Notes under the pieces: generated by a model
What the model was told of the DNA's origin: nothing
What the model saw: the letters and a program-made list of their open reading frames with translations, nothing else
The model's database searches: none
Made by a program: the position numbers and the translations under genes
Shown: positions 41,762-50,412 of the stretch, one piece after another
Position numbering within the stretch: the stretch's first letter is position 1
How the letters are laid out: each line of letters begins with the position of its first letter
DNA from: Methyloradius palustris
GTDB lineage: Bacteria > Pseudomonadota > Gammaproteobacteria > Burkholderiales > Methylophilaceae
Direction: 5' to 3'
NCBI RefSeq assembly: GCF_019703875.1
Contig: NZ_AP024110.1
Location: 434,001-498,000, forward strand
DNA: 64,000 nt

Positions 41762-42568
41762 TTATCTGTGCAACAAAATCTCTAATACGAATTTGCTGCC
41801 AATATAGGCGAGAAACAATAGGGCAAAGCCGCTCAGTGTCCAGCGGATAGCTTTGCGGCCACGCCAGCCATACTGAAACCTACCTAGCAATAATCCACCA
41901 AACACCAGCCATGAAACGATGGTGAATATATTTTTATGGTTAAACCTGAGTGCCTGGTGGAACATGGCTTCGGAGAACAGCATGCCGCTGATCAAAGTCA
42001 ACGTGAGCAATATGAAGCCTAGGCCTATCATTCTGAACAGCAATGTTTCCATCACCATCAGCGGCGGGAAATCTGGCAGTTTGATGAGTGTAGGTTTTTG
42101 GTGCAGGCTGCGCTCCGCAGCCATCATCAATAAAGCATGCAGCGCCGCAAAGGTGAAGAGGCTATAGGCCAGCATGGAGATAACCAGGTGGGTCATGAAT
42201 AAGGGCTGCTTGGCATAAGGCAGCAAATGCGCTTCTGGCAGCAGGTACTGTAACAACACAAAGAAAGCCGCAGGCGGTAATACAAAGGCCTGCAGGCTGT
42301 TCAAATGATGCTTGAGGTCAGTCAGCCAGTAAATCAGTACAGTCAGCCAGAATATGGCAGAGAGTGCGTTTGAAAGCCCTAAGTTAAGCCCGCCTGTGAA
42401 CAGTGATTTGTATAACAAGCATGCATGCAATATCAATCCAACCGCAATCAGGTGTGGATGCCAGCGCGAGATTTTGAGCGAAGGTTTTGCTGAGGCATCT
42501 AGCCAAAAATCAGCAGCCACTAAAGCGTAAATCAAAGCCGTGATGAAATAGGGAGCAAACTCAATCAT
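41762..42568 (-). CDS. ypjD: CcsA/YpjD-type inner-membrane protein
   Basis: 268 residues with about eight membrane helices. The central segment LLPYAKQPLFMTHLVISMLAYSLFTFAALHALLMMAAE and the later NHKNIFTIVSWLVFGGLLLGRFQYGWRGRKAIRWTL match the cytochrome c assembly (CcsA) superfamily, in the YpjD/HemX branch. Conserved His residues suggest haem handling, but the function of this branch is unsettled. It is divergent from ffh, as ypjD is in enterics, which supports the name. Confidence 0.82.
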   Translation of the reverse strand: MIEFAPYFITALIYALVAADFWLDASAKPSLKISRWHPHLIAVGLILHACLLYKSLFTGGLNLGLSNALSAIFWLTVLIYWLTDLKHHLNSLQAFVLPPAAFFVLLQYLLPEAHLLPYAKQPLFMTHLVISMLAYSLFTFAALHALLMMAAERSLHQKPTLIKLPDFPPLMVMETLLFRMIGLGFILLTLTLISGMLFSEAMFHQALRFNHKNIFTIVSWLVFGGLLLGRFQYGWRGRKAIRWTLSGFALLFLAYIGSKFVLEILLHR

Positions 42569-42702
42569 GTGTATGTGTATAGGTGACTTGGGTTAAAATT
42601 AGTATTTATTCAATACTATAACATGGTGTAAATCAGGCGCTAACGCCTGCGCCTTTACAAAAACCCATGGTGATAGGTTTAAGCAACGCTGGAAAATATA
42701 AA

Positions 42703-44055
42703 ATGTTTGAAAACTTAAGTGGAAGACTGCAAGGCGTCATCAAGAATCTACGTGGCCAAGCACGGCTGACGGAAGATAACATTGCCGATGCCTTGCGCGA
42801 AGTGCGTATGGCGCTGCTAGAGGCCGATGTTGCTTTGCCAGTCGTTAAAGACTTTATCGCCCAAGTAAAAGAACGTGCACAAGGCCGTGAAGTGCTGCAA
42901 AGCCTCACGCCAGGCCAAGCCGTCATTCAGGTGGTGCATGAAGAGCTCACCAAGCTGATGGGCACAGATAATGCGGCGCTTAACTTGGCCGCCGTACCGC
43001 CCGCAATTATCCTCATGGCAGGTTTGCAGGGCTCTGGTAAAACCACCACTTCAGCCAAACTCGCGCGCTTGCTCAAAGCACAGAAAAAGAAAGTGTTGCT
43101 GACCAGCGCGGATATTTATCGCCCAGCGGCTATCGAGCAATTAAGAACTCTGGCCAAAAGTCTGGATGTCGATTTCTTTGAATCCGATATTTCGCAAAAA
43201 CCAGAAACAATCGCCACCAATGTACTAGACCACGCCAAACGCCATTTCTACGATGTGGTGATCTTCGATACCGCAGGTCGCCTGGGTATTGATGAAGCCA
43301 TGATGGCCGAGATCAAGGCGCTGCACACGCTGTTAAACCCAATCGAAACCTTGTTTGTGGTTGATGCCATGCAGGGCCAAGATGCCATCAACACTGCGCG
43401 TGCCTTTGGCGAAACTTTACCGTTAACGGGCGTTGTACTCACCAAGCTAGATGGCGATGCACGTGGCGGTGCTGCACTCTCAGTGCGCCACATTACTGGC
43501 AAGCCCATCAAGTTTATCGGTGTCAGCGAAAAGGTCGATGGCCTCGAACCCTTCCACCCAGAGCGCATGGCCTCACGCATACTCGGCATGGGCGATGTGC
43601 TCTCGCTCATTGAGCATGCTCAAAAGAATGTCGATCTGGACGAAGCCAAAAAACTGGCCGACAAAGTTAAATCAGGCAAAAACTTTGACCTTGAAGACTA
43701 CAAATCCCAGATACAGCAAATGCGTAACATGGGCGGCATGGGTGCGCTCATGGATAAGCTCCCCGCACAAATGGCGGGCATGGCAGGCCAGATGAGCGGA
43801 GAAGCAGGCGATAAAGCCGTGCGCCGTATGGAAGGCATCATCAACTCCATGACGCCATTAGAGCGCCGCAAGCCAGAGCTCATCAAAGCCACCCGCAAGC
43901 GCCGTATCGCACTCGGCGCAGGCGTGCAGGTGCAAGAGGTCAATCGACTGCTCAACCAGTTTGAAGACGTGCAAAAAATGATGAAGATGTTCGCCAAAGG
44001 CGGCATGACCAAAATGATGCGCGCCATGCAAGGCAGATTCCCAGGATTAAAGTAA
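42703..44055 (+). CDS. ffh: Signal recognition particle protein Ffh
   Basis: GTPase that binds signal sequences with 4.5S RNA and targets proteins to FtsY/SecYEG. 450 residues from ATG 42703 (GGAAAA upstream; MFENLSGRLQGVI is the normal N-terminus; the frame opens 12 codons earlier). N domain, G domain with GLQGSGKTTTSAKLA, DTAGRLGIDE and TKLDGDARGGAALS, then the Met-rich M domain (QMRNMGGMGALMDKLPAQMAGMAGQM). The RNA-binding helix-turn-helix (RRKPELIKATRKRRIALGAG) is intact. Confidence 0.97.
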   Translation: MFENLSGRLQGVIKNLRGQARLTEDNIADALREVRMALLEADVALPVVKDFIAQVKERAQGREVLQSLTPGQAVIQVVHEELTKLMGTDNAALNLAAVPPAIILMAGLQGSGKTTTSAKLARLLKAQKKKVLLTSADIYRPAAIEQLRTLAKSLDVDFFESDISQKPETIATNVLDHAKRHFYDVVIFDTAGRLGIDEAMMAEIKALHTLLNPIETLFVVDAMQGQDAINTARAFGETLPLTGVVLTKLDGDARGGAALSVRHITGKPIKFIGVSEKVDGLEPFHPERMASRILGMGDVLSLIEHAQKNVDLDEAKKLADKVKSGKNFDLEDYKSQIQQMRNMGGMGALMDKLPAQMAGMAGQMSGEAGDKAVRRMEGIINSMTPLERRKPELIKATRKRRIALGAGVQVQEVNRLLNQFEDVQKMMKMFAKGGMTKMMRAMQGRFPGLK

Positions 44056-44111
44056 ACCCAGCCAATCAGCCATTTAATTTGCGCCAAGCGTGATTTAAAG
44101 CGTATTTCAGG

Positions 44112-44140
44112 TTGACGGCATAGGCGCTTTTCGGGATAAT
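44112..44140 (+). promoter_or_regulatory. Promoter of tRNA-Lys
   Basis: TTGACG, exactly 17 bp, GATAAT, followed by a GC-rich discriminator (TGCGCCC) of the kind seen at stringently controlled stable-RNA promoters. The start would be ~28 nt before the mature tRNA. Confidence 0.75.
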
Positions 44141-44174
44141 TGCGCCCTTTCCGATGTAACTAAAAATACATCAT

Positions 44175-44250
44175 GGGTTGTTAGCTCAGCTGGTAGAGCA
44201 GCGGACTTTTAATCCGTTTGTCGTGGGTTCGATCCCCGCACAGCCCACCA
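44175..44250 (+). tRNA. tRNA-Lys (anticodon TTT)
   Basis: 76 nt with encoded CCA. Acceptor GGGTTGT pairs with ACAGCCC; D-arm AGCTC ... GAGC; anticodon stem GCGGA / TCCGT around loop CTTTTAA (anticodon TTT); T-arm GTGGGTTCGATCCCCGC with a canonical TTCGATC loop. Own promoter and terminator. An accessory region with an integrase remnant begins just downstream. Confidence 0.97.
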
Positions 44251-44255
44251 ATAAA

Positions 44256-44290
44256 AACAAGGGGTTACGAGCAATCGTGACCCCTTTGTT
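44256..44290 (+). terminator. Terminator of tRNA-Lys
   Basis: AACAAGGGGTTACGA pairs with TCGTGACCCCTTTGTT (one bulged T, one G-T pair) around a GCAA tetraloop. T-run interrupted. Confidence 0.75.
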
Positions 44291-44385
44291 ATTCAAAAGT
44301 GTCAACCGAATAAATCTCTTCAGCAACACAGTAGTTTGCCATCGTAAGTACTTTCGCAGTAATCACTAGAAAAGGAACGGATAAG

Positions 44386-44607
44386 ATGGAAATTTACAAT
44401 GACATTGGCTCGGATTCAGGCGTGGTCTCTTTTCAAACAGCGGCTGATTCAATCAGTATTAAATTCAAGAAGTCAGACCAAGTCTATAAATATACCTATG
44501 CATCTGCTGGGGCCAAGAACATTGAAGCCATGAAGCTACGGGCAATATCTGGGGATGGTTTGAATAGTTATATTCTAAGAAACGTACAGAACAAGTTCGT
44601 AAAGTAA
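44386..44607 (+). CDS. Small KTSC-like protein
   Basis: 73 residues (MEIYNDIGSDSGVVSF start). The pattern of short beta strands followed by a Tyr-rich strand (QVYKYTYASAG) and NIEAMKLRAISGDGLNSYI resembles KTSC-domain proteins, a small family often found near mobile DNA and defence loci, with nucleic-acid binding proposed for relatives. A good ribosome-binding site, AAAAGGAACGG, precedes the ATG. It lies between tRNA-Lys and the integrase remnant, so it is likely part of an acquired element. Confidence 0.65.
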   Translation: MEIYNDIGSDSGVVSFQTAADSISIKFKKSDQVYKYTYASAGAKNIEAMKLRAISGDGLNSYILRNVQNKFVK

Positions 44608-44608
44608 T

Positions 44609-44734
44609 TTATCCGAGCTTTTTCAGAGGATTCAAGGTTCGTGCTTCCTGAAGGTGGTCTGGTGACAGATGTGCATAATACATCGTCAGATTGCTATGAC
44701 CCAATAATCTCTGCAGCACCAATATATTTATTTG
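44609..44734 (-). pseudogene. C-terminal remnant of a tyrosine (XerC/phage-type) integrase
   Basis: The minus strand encodes ILVLQRLLGHSNLTM then YYAHLSPDHLQEARTLNPL and a stop. This is the C-terminal catalytic part of phage integrases (LLGHSNLTMTxRYAHLSP), with the box-II His in LGHS and the nucleophile Tyr in YAHL. Two residues before the Tyr are missing relative to the usual spacing and everything upstream is gone: position 44728 onward is the end of an unrelated ORF. It is therefore a dead fragment marking an old integration or recombination junction next to tRNA-Lys. Confidence 0.8.
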
Positions 44735-46038
44735 CTGCTTTTATTCGCATGCTGCAGTATGTCTTTTGCTTTAACCAAAACGTAACCAGGCTTCGAAATG
44801 GCTTTATTTACTTCACTGTGATCTTTTTTAAGATTTGTGTGGATGAGTCCTAGCGTAGCCATTAATGTTGTTAAGCCTAATGCTGGATTGCCAGTTGCAG
44901 CACTATAAATTGATATAGTCATCCCAAGAATGCCACCCATATTATGGAAGTTTTTTTCTGAATTAATGTCTATAGAGCTAAGCTCAGCTCTAACTTCTTC
45001 AGCCTGCGTTCTCATCTCAGTTAATAGCTCAGAAGATTTTGATTCGTTATCTGACATAGACAAATTCTCTTGCGTAAGACTTTTAAGCATAAGTTCTCTA
45101 AATTGAGGCAAAGCTTTATCAGCAGAATTTCTGAGCTCGACTACTTGCTGAGGTGTTAAATCTTTAATCCATGGCAGATTTGTGTCTCTGGAATTTTCCC
45201 AATTTAGATGGTTGTATACATTTCGATCGTTACCTTCCAGTTTCTTCAAAGTTTTTAACCCAATTCTTGAATTGGAAAAAATGGTTGAATTCATCGATTC
45301 TGTAGTATTCATTGTGAACAATAATTCGTGAATTTCTTCCCATATAATTTCCCCAAACATCTGTCTTGCCATAGTTTTCATTGTTTTTCTATTTTTCAAA
45401 GCTGGATCTATAAATTTACTAAGCATCAATGAAGGAACATGCAAGTTATTGGTATCCAGTACAAGATGGTCATTAGATTTATGGTGCGAAACCCCATGCC
45501 AAAACTCCTGAATTGCCTCATCGGTAAAATTATCTACATTGTCATATAATTTTTCTAAACAACCTGCGCAATAACTTCTAACTGGGCTCGTGAATTGAAT
45601 TATTCCTGCTTCTATTAAAGGACGAAGAACTTGAAGCACAGTAGCTTCTTTGATGAGTTCTAGAACTTGATCATCTGTCCAACTCAAATCTTTATTGCCA
45701 TCGTCAATAAATTTTGTTGTAAAAGGATCAGGGAGGTAGATTACTTCACTGTACAAACCGATTGTTCTTGAAAAATTCAAAGCCATGCTAATTCGGCAGT
45801 CGAAACCCGAACATTTGCCGAAGTCTCCAAACGGATTCATACCGCTAACAGGACTTACGTTGAATTTTGTAAGATCGTTAGGCTGATTATCAACATACGT
45901 ATGATTTGACAATGTCCATTCTGCTTGCTGTGTTATATCGGGGATTAATTTTTTAGCTGACTTCAAAATCCCCTTAATATCCTTGTCGATAAAATTTACG
46001 CTGTTTAGTAATTCTAAGACAGGGGGTAGATTACTCAT
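44728..46038 (-). CDS. Protein of unknown function, acquired region
   Basis: 436 residues; no family recognised. Visible features: a helical N-terminus, a Cys pair in GKCSGFDCRISMAL (Cys76, Cys81) and a CxxC in RSYCAGCLEKL (Cys157, Cys160), which together could bind one metal ion; a His-rich stretch FWHGVSHHKSNDH; long helical middle; a coiled-coil-like segment (TEMRTQAEEVRAELSSIDI); and a C-terminal small-residue hydrophobic stretch (GGILGMTISIYSAATGNPALGLTTL, written in parts: GGILGMTISIYSAATG, NPALGLTTL) that could enter a membrane. Base composition is clearly more AT-rich than ffh or pepN. The stop lies inside the integrase remnant. Forms a two-gene operon with the upstream membrane protein. 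Confidence 0.7.
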   Translation of the reverse strand: MSNLPPVLELLNSVNFIDKDIKGILKSAKKLIPDITQQAEWTLSNHTYVDNQPNDLTKFNVSPVSGMNPFGDFGKCSGFDCRISMALNFSRTIGLYSEVIYLPDPFTTKFIDDGNKDLSWTDDQVLELIKEATVLQVLRPLIEAGIIQFTSPVRSYCAGCLEKLYDNVDNFTDEAIQEFWHGVSHHKSNDHLVLDTNNLHVPSLMLSKFIDPALKNRKTMKTMARQMFGEIIWEEIHELLFTMNTTESMNSTIFSNSRIGLKTLKKLEGNDRNVYNHLNWENSRDTNLPWIKDLTPQQVVELRNSADKALPQFRELMLKSLTQENLSMSDNESKSSELLTEMRTQAEEVRAELSSIDINSEKNFHNMGGILGMTISIYSAATGNPALGLTTLMATLGLIHTNLKKDHSEVNKAISKPGYVLVKAKDILQHANKSSK

Positions 46039-46083
46039 CTCTTTATGCCTTTTAATTTCATGCCAAAATTGATCACGAAATGA

Positions 46084-46455
46084 TTACGCTTCATAAATAA
46101 TCTCCTTCTTGCCAAACCAGATATTCGACTCTCTTGTGAGTAACCAATAAATTTCAAGTGCTGGGAGGAAGATTGTTACCCATGAAGCGATGTCTACATA
46201 CCGTTTGGTAGTAGGAGGGCTCCAAAAGAAACTTAAAAGACTCAATGAGCTGAGTGCTAGCCAGGTATATCTGGAAGGGTTGCTACGTCTGTACAACTTG
46301 TAGGGGAGAATGGCTAAGACAATGTAGATAATTAATTCTATTGCGAATTGTCTGGATGGAATCTTGCCCGTGGACCAATCTATTATTGTCAGTACAAGAC
46401 CCACAGATAATTCCGCAAATATCGCTATCAAGGCATAGCGCACTGATTTCGGCAT
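46084..46455 (-). CDS. Small four-helix membrane protein, acquired region
   Basis: 123 residues, mostly membrane: helices at about 6-26, 36-53, 64-80 and 87-107, with a short basic loop (YKLYRRSNPSRYTW) on the predicted inner side and the tail KKEIIYEA in the cytoplasm. No family recognised. It is the promoter-proximal gene of a two-gene unit, 45 bp before the 436-residue protein. A membrane partner of that protein is a reasonable guess only. Confidence 0.65.
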   Translation of the reverse strand: MPKSVRYALIAIFAELSVGLVLTIIDWSTGKIPSRQFAIELIIYIVLAILPYKLYRRSNPSRYTWLALSSLSLLSFFWSPPTTKRYVDIASWVTIFLPALEIYWLLTRESNIWFGKKEIIYEA

Positions 46456-46529
46456 AAATACTTCCCCTATTTAAACCATTTGAATTACTTCTCGAGAGAT
46501 TAACTCACCATTTCTATTCTATCAATTGA

Positions 46530-49151
46530 CTAACCATTCAAACTTTTACTTACCACCTCAAACACATCACTGGAAAGATTGCCTGAATCCATAATCGCTT
46601 GCAGCGCATCTTTCATCTTGGCTTGTAGCTCTGGTGTATAGCGTTTCCATTCCCGAAATGGTGTGACCTGACGAGCGGCAATTTGTGGGTTAATCGCGTT
46701 CAATTCAATAATCGCATCTCTTAATATTGCATAGCCTTGGCCGCTTGGGTCATGGAACTTCACGGGGTTATTGATTGCAAATGCGGAATAGAGCGAGCGC
46801 ACGCGATTTGGGTTTTTGATATTGAATTCCGCATGGTTTCGTAGCTTTGCGAAATCATCGAATATCTCATCCCGGTTGGCGATAGCTTGCAGCGAAAACC
46901 ATTTATCAACGACCAATTGATAGTCTTTAAATCGGTGATAGAAATCGGTGAATACTTCTTCACGCTCTGGTTGTGTGCTGTCGGATAAGCAGGCTAATGC
47001 AGCGACACGGTCGGTCATATTATCGGCATGGTCATAATGTGCCTTGGCCAGAGCCGCGCATCCGCTGCCATTAGTCACGGTCAATAATTCAAGCACGGTG
47101 TTTTTTAGTGACCTCCGCCCCATTGCTTCAGGGGAGATAGAGAACTCGCCCATGCTGAGATTATCTTTATATAGACGTAGCAAGGCATCTTTGTGCGTGC
47201 GTTTAATGGCTTTGAGTATATGCGTGCGGGCACTGTCAATGGCCGCTGGGTCAATCACATCCTGCGTTTGTGCAATTACTGCGATGGCGGGCAGGGATAG
47301 GGCTCTCGCCAGAAGGGCTTTATCGCCTTTATTGTTAAGGCCTTGCTGAATCATGATCCCAATATCATCAATAAATTGAGATATATCGACTTCGCTGTCA
47401 GCCATTACCCGTTCAATAGTGCGCAGTGCGATGGTTTGGCCCGCCTCCCATTTGTTGAAGCCGTCAGTATCGCTGAGTTGTAGCAGACGAAGGTTATCGT
47501 CACTCAAGTCAGTGGTTAATTTCACAGGTGCAGAAAAGCCGCGCAAGATTGATGGTACAGGGCGTGTTTTGACGTTATCGAAGGTGAAGCTTTGTTCACG
47601 TTCGGTCATTTCAAGCACTTGTGTTGGGTGCGTCTCAATGCCTTGCTCGTTGAGTAAGCCAACTGCCACAGGGATAAGCAGTGGCTTTTTATTTGTTTGG
47701 CCTGGTGTATCAGCTTGCGATTGTTTTAGGGTGAGGGTGAATTGCTTTTGTTCTTCATCATATTGGCTGGAAGCGATTAAGGACGGTGTGCCAGCCTGTT
47801 TGTACCATAAGAAGAATTGCGACATATCGCGACCAGAGGCATCTGCCATGCATTGCACAAAATCATCGCAGGTGACGGCATGGCCATCGTAGCGATCAAA
47901 GTAAAGGTCAGTTGCTTTACGGTAGGTGTCTTCGCCCAGCAGGGTCTGTTGCATGCGAATGAGCTCTGAGCCTTTTTCATACACGGTCATGGTGTAGAAA
48001 TTGCTGATCTCGATGAAATTATCGGGTTGCACCGCATGGGCAAGTGGGCTGGCATCTTCCGAGAATTGAAAGCGACGCAAGTGATCAACGTCATCAATAC
48101 GCTGCACGGAACGAGAGTTCATGTCAGCGCTGAATTCGTGATCCCTGAACACGGTCAGGCCTTCTTTGAGTGACAGTTGGAACCAATCGCGGCAAGTCAC
48201 GCGGTTGCCAGTCCAGTTGTGGAAGTATTCGTGGGCGATCACACCTTCAACACTCATGAAGTCAGTATCGGTGGCCGTTTCTTGGTGAGCGAGTACTAGC
48301 TTGGTGTTAAAGATGTTGAGCGAGGTGTTTTCCATCGCGCCCATATTGAAGTCACTCACGGCCACGATGTTGAACAGATCAAGCTCGTATTCACGGCCGT
48401 ATTTCTCTTCGTCCCATTGCATGGATTTTTTGAGGGATTGCATGGCGTGGTCACATTGGCCTTCATCACCAGAACGAACGTAGATATGCAGGTCTACATT
48501 GCGGCCCGACATAGTTTTAAAGGTATCTTCAATGCGGACAAGGTCGCCAGCCACCAATGCGAAAAGGTAGCAAGGCTTAGGAAATGGGTCATTCCATGCG
48601 GTGAAATGGCGCCCGTTAGCTAATTCTCCAGATTCCACCAAGTTGCCGTTAGAGAGCAGCACTGGATACTTGCTTTTATCTGCCTCAATACGGACAGAGA
48701 AGATGCTCAGTACATCCGGCCTATCCTGGAAGTAGGTAATGCGGCGAAAACCTTCGGCCTCGCACTGTGTGCAATAGGTGCCTTGAGATTTATACAGTCC
48801 TTCGAGCGCCGTGTTGGTTTCGGGGTGAATTTCAGAGGTGATAGTGAGCGTGAATTTTTCGCCTGCCTCATTGATGGTTATTTGATTATCAGCCAGCATG
48901 TAGCCAGTGAAGGCTACGCCGTCGATCTCAACGGAGAGGATGGTTTGATCCTGCCCATTTAAGATCAGCGTACTTGAATTGCCATCAGGGTTCTTAATGT
49001 ATAAAACCTCTGACCTAACGATTGTCTTGTCTTCAAATAACTCAAAGACGAGATTGATATGCGAGGCCTTGTATGGAGCCGGGGCATAGTCTTTCAGGTA
49101 AATCGTCTTAGGTTTGATTATATTGGACCCAACTTCAGTATCTGGTGACAT
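46530..49151 (-). CDS. pepN: Aminopeptidase N
   Basis: Zinc M1 aminopeptidase that trims N-terminal residues from peptides in the cytoplasm. 873 residues from ATG 49151 (an in-frame TTG lies two codons upstream). Motifs: VAVSDFNMGAMENTSLNIF (GxMEN substrate-binding), HEYFHNWTGNRVTCRDWFQL then SLKEGLTVFRD (HExxH-x18-E zinc site), and the TVYEKGSELI region with the catalytic Tyr. C-terminal helical domain complete. Single-gene unit, terminating ~70 bp from the acquired membrane protein. Confidence 0.95.
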   Translation of the reverse strand: MSPDTEVGSNIIKPKTIYLKDYAPAPYKASHINLVFELFEDKTIVRSEVLYIKNPDGNSSTLILNGQDQTILSVEIDGVAFTGYMLADNQITINEAGEKFTLTITSEIHPETNTALEGLYKSQGTYCTQCEAEGFRRITYFQDRPDVLSIFSVRIEADKSKYPVLLSNGNLVESGELANGRHFTAWNDPFPKPCYLFALVAGDLVRIEDTFKTMSGRNVDLHIYVRSGDEGQCDHAMQSLKKSMQWDEEKYGREYELDLFNIVAVSDFNMGAMENTSLNIFNTKLVLAHQETATDTDFMSVEGVIAHEYFHNWTGNRVTCRDWFQLSLKEGLTVFRDHEFSADMNSRSVQRIDDVDHLRRFQFSEDASPLAHAVQPDNFIEISNFYTMTVYEKGSELIRMQQTLLGEDTYRKATDLYFDRYDGHAVTCDDFVQCMADASGRDMSQFFLWYKQAGTPSLIASSQYDEEQKQFTLTLKQSQADTPGQTNKKPLLIPVAVGLLNEQGIETHPTQVLEMTEREQSFTFDNVKTRPVPSILRGFSAPVKLTTDLSDDNLRLLQLSDTDGFNKWEAGQTIALRTIERVMADSEVDISQFIDDIGIMIQQGLNNKGDKALLARALSLPAIAVIAQTQDVIDPAAIDSARTHILKAIKRTHKDALLRLYKDNLSMGEFSISPEAMGRRSLKNTVLELLTVTNGSGCAALAKAHYDHADNMTDRVAALACLSDSTQPEREEVFTDFYHRFKDYQLVVDKWFSLQAIANRDEIFDDFAKLRNHAEFNIKNPNRVRSLYSAFAINNPVKFHDPSGQGYAILRDAIIELNAINPQIAARQVTPFREWKRYTPELQAKMKDALQAIMDSGNLSSDVFEVVSKSLNG

Positions 49152-49157
49152 GAGCAA

Positions 49158-49368
49158 TAATTTCTTTAGTTTGTATTGTTAAACAGTATAAGAGAGATTT
49201 TGTTAGCTGCTTTTATGAATTTTCAACACACGTGTTAGCAATTCAGTCAGCCTGCCTTGGATTGTCTGTTCCCAATACTTAAAGCCTTAACGATGCATAA
49301 GGAGAATTTACATTATTAATCAATTAGATATTAGATATTTGGAATTGCCCATTTCTATATTTCCCATA
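49158..49368. other. AT-rich intergenic region before the PEP-CTERM gene
   Basis: The divergent gap between pepN and the PEP-CTERM gene. AT-rich with AAACAGTATAAG and GATATTAGATATTTGG stretches. No ORF with a credible start. Possible upstream binding sites for a sigma-54 activator are expected here, but I could not define one. Confidence 0.4.
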
Positions 49369-49385
49369 TTGGCACTTAAGTTGCT
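49369..49385 (+). promoter_or_regulatory. Sigma-54 promoter of the PEP-CTERM gene
   Basis: TTGGCAC-TTAAG-TTGCT: the -24 GG and -12 GC dinucleotides are 10 bp apart, as the RpoN consensus (TGGCAC-N5-TTGCW) requires. The predicted start is near 49395, about 26 nt before the ATG. Confidence 0.8.
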
Positions 49386-49420
49386 GATATAGAGACAGAA
49401 ATCTTAAATGGGAGTTTTAA

Positions 49421-50092
49421 ATGAATTTTGTGAATATTTTCAAGAAGACTGCGTTAGTGGCTTCATTAACGATGTTGGTGAGTTTCTCAGCATCCGCGAA
49501 TACATTGCTTTGGAATACAGGCGTTACCGATAGTGGCAAAGGCGCTGAAGGTAGCGTTGATCAACACTACACTTTAGGTGGCGGTGCTGCTTCATATGTT
49601 GGAATTGGTGTTAATGGCGCATGGTTGGCTGATAGTGCTAGCAATGCTTCTGCCTGGATTACCCCAACTGCAAATGCTAATGATGGCAGTCTGGATCCAT
49701 TTACTAACGGTACTTATACATTCAGCCAAACTTTTGACTTGTCTGGCTACGATGCAAGCAAGACCAGCTTTAGCGCAATGTGGGCTGCAGACAATAATGC
49801 ATCTGTGTATTTGAACGGTAGTTTGCTCTCTAGCATTACAGGCGGTACTTATTCTAACTTCAATAGCTTTAGCTCTTTCTCTGCCAATAGTGGTTTTGTG
49901 AGTGGTTTGAACACCTTGAGTTTTGTGGTGACTAATTTGGCGCAAAACGGCGGCAACCCAAGTGGTTTAAGGGTTGAGTTCTCTAACGTTAATGTAGCTG
50001 CAGTGCCAGAGCCTAAAACTAATGCGATGCTGCTTTCAGGTTTAGCATTGATGGGTTTGGTAGTTAGACGTCGTAAGGCACTTGAGTCTTAA
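49421..50092 (+). CDS. PEP-CTERM sorting-signal exported protein
   Basis: 223 residues. Signal peptide (KKTALVASLTMLVSFSASANT), a Ser/Thr/Asn/Gly-rich beta-type mature domain (YTFSQTFDLSGYDASKTSF, ASVYLNGSLLSSITGG), and a full PEP-CTERM tail: VPEPKTNAMLLSGLALMGLVVRRRK, i.e. PEP box, hydrophobic span, Arg cluster. Such proteins are processed by exosortase (EpsH) and linked to extracellular polysaccharide or floc formation; no exosortase gene is in the window. Preceded by a sigma-54 promoter and followed by its own terminator, so it is a single-gene unit. Confidence 0.9.
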   Translation: MNFVNIFKKTALVASLTMLVSFSASANTLLWNTGVTDSGKGAEGSVDQHYTLGGGAASYVGIGVNGAWLADSASNASAWITPTANANDGSLDPFTNGTYTFSQTFDLSGYDASKTSFSAMWAADNNASVYLNGSLLSSITGGTYSNFNSFSSFSANSGFVSGLNTLSFVVTNLAQNGGNPSGLRVEFSNVNVAAVPEPKTNAMLLSGLALMGLVVRRRKALES

Positions 50093-50139
50093 TCTGAAAT
50101 AACAATATTTAGTCGGCCTTGTATCTTCAGGCCGTCAAT

Positions 50140-50176
50140 AAAAAGCCCCTTACTCTGAATAGAGAAGGGGCTTTTT
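50140..50176. terminator. Terminator after the PEP-CTERM gene
   Basis: Perfect AAAAAGCCCCTT / AAGGGGCTTTTT 12-bp stem with an inner CTCT / AGAG pair. The rest of the gap to 50412 is AT-rich and shows no gene. Confidence 0.93.
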
Positions 50177-50412
50177 ATTGCGTATTGGTCATTAATGAGA
50201 TTGTATGTAATCTGCATGGTATTGATTAAGTGGCCTCAAGCCTTATATTTGAATTTAATCAGTAAACGCTGGTCATTATCATTGATACATAAAATCTATT
50301 GAAACAATAAAAACAATTCATTTAACAAATCGATGGCAACGCTTTAACATGCAGTTGTGCTTAACAAGCAGCAGTTTTTAACTTTTCACTAACACACAAT
50401 GAAGGAATGAAA

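Noticed and set aside
44178..44369. 63-codon ORF overlapping tRNA-Lys
   Set aside because: It reads through a complete tRNA gene and its terminator; a coding role is very unlikely.
44609..44734. Functional integrase at the tRNA-Lys site
   Set aside because: Only the last ~40 codons remain, with a small deletion before the active-site Tyr and no upstream part.
44175..46530. Canonical attL/attR duplication of the tRNA-Lys 3' end
   Set aside because: I looked for a second copy of the T-arm/acceptor sequence to the right of the accessory genes and found none, so the element's ends remain undefined.
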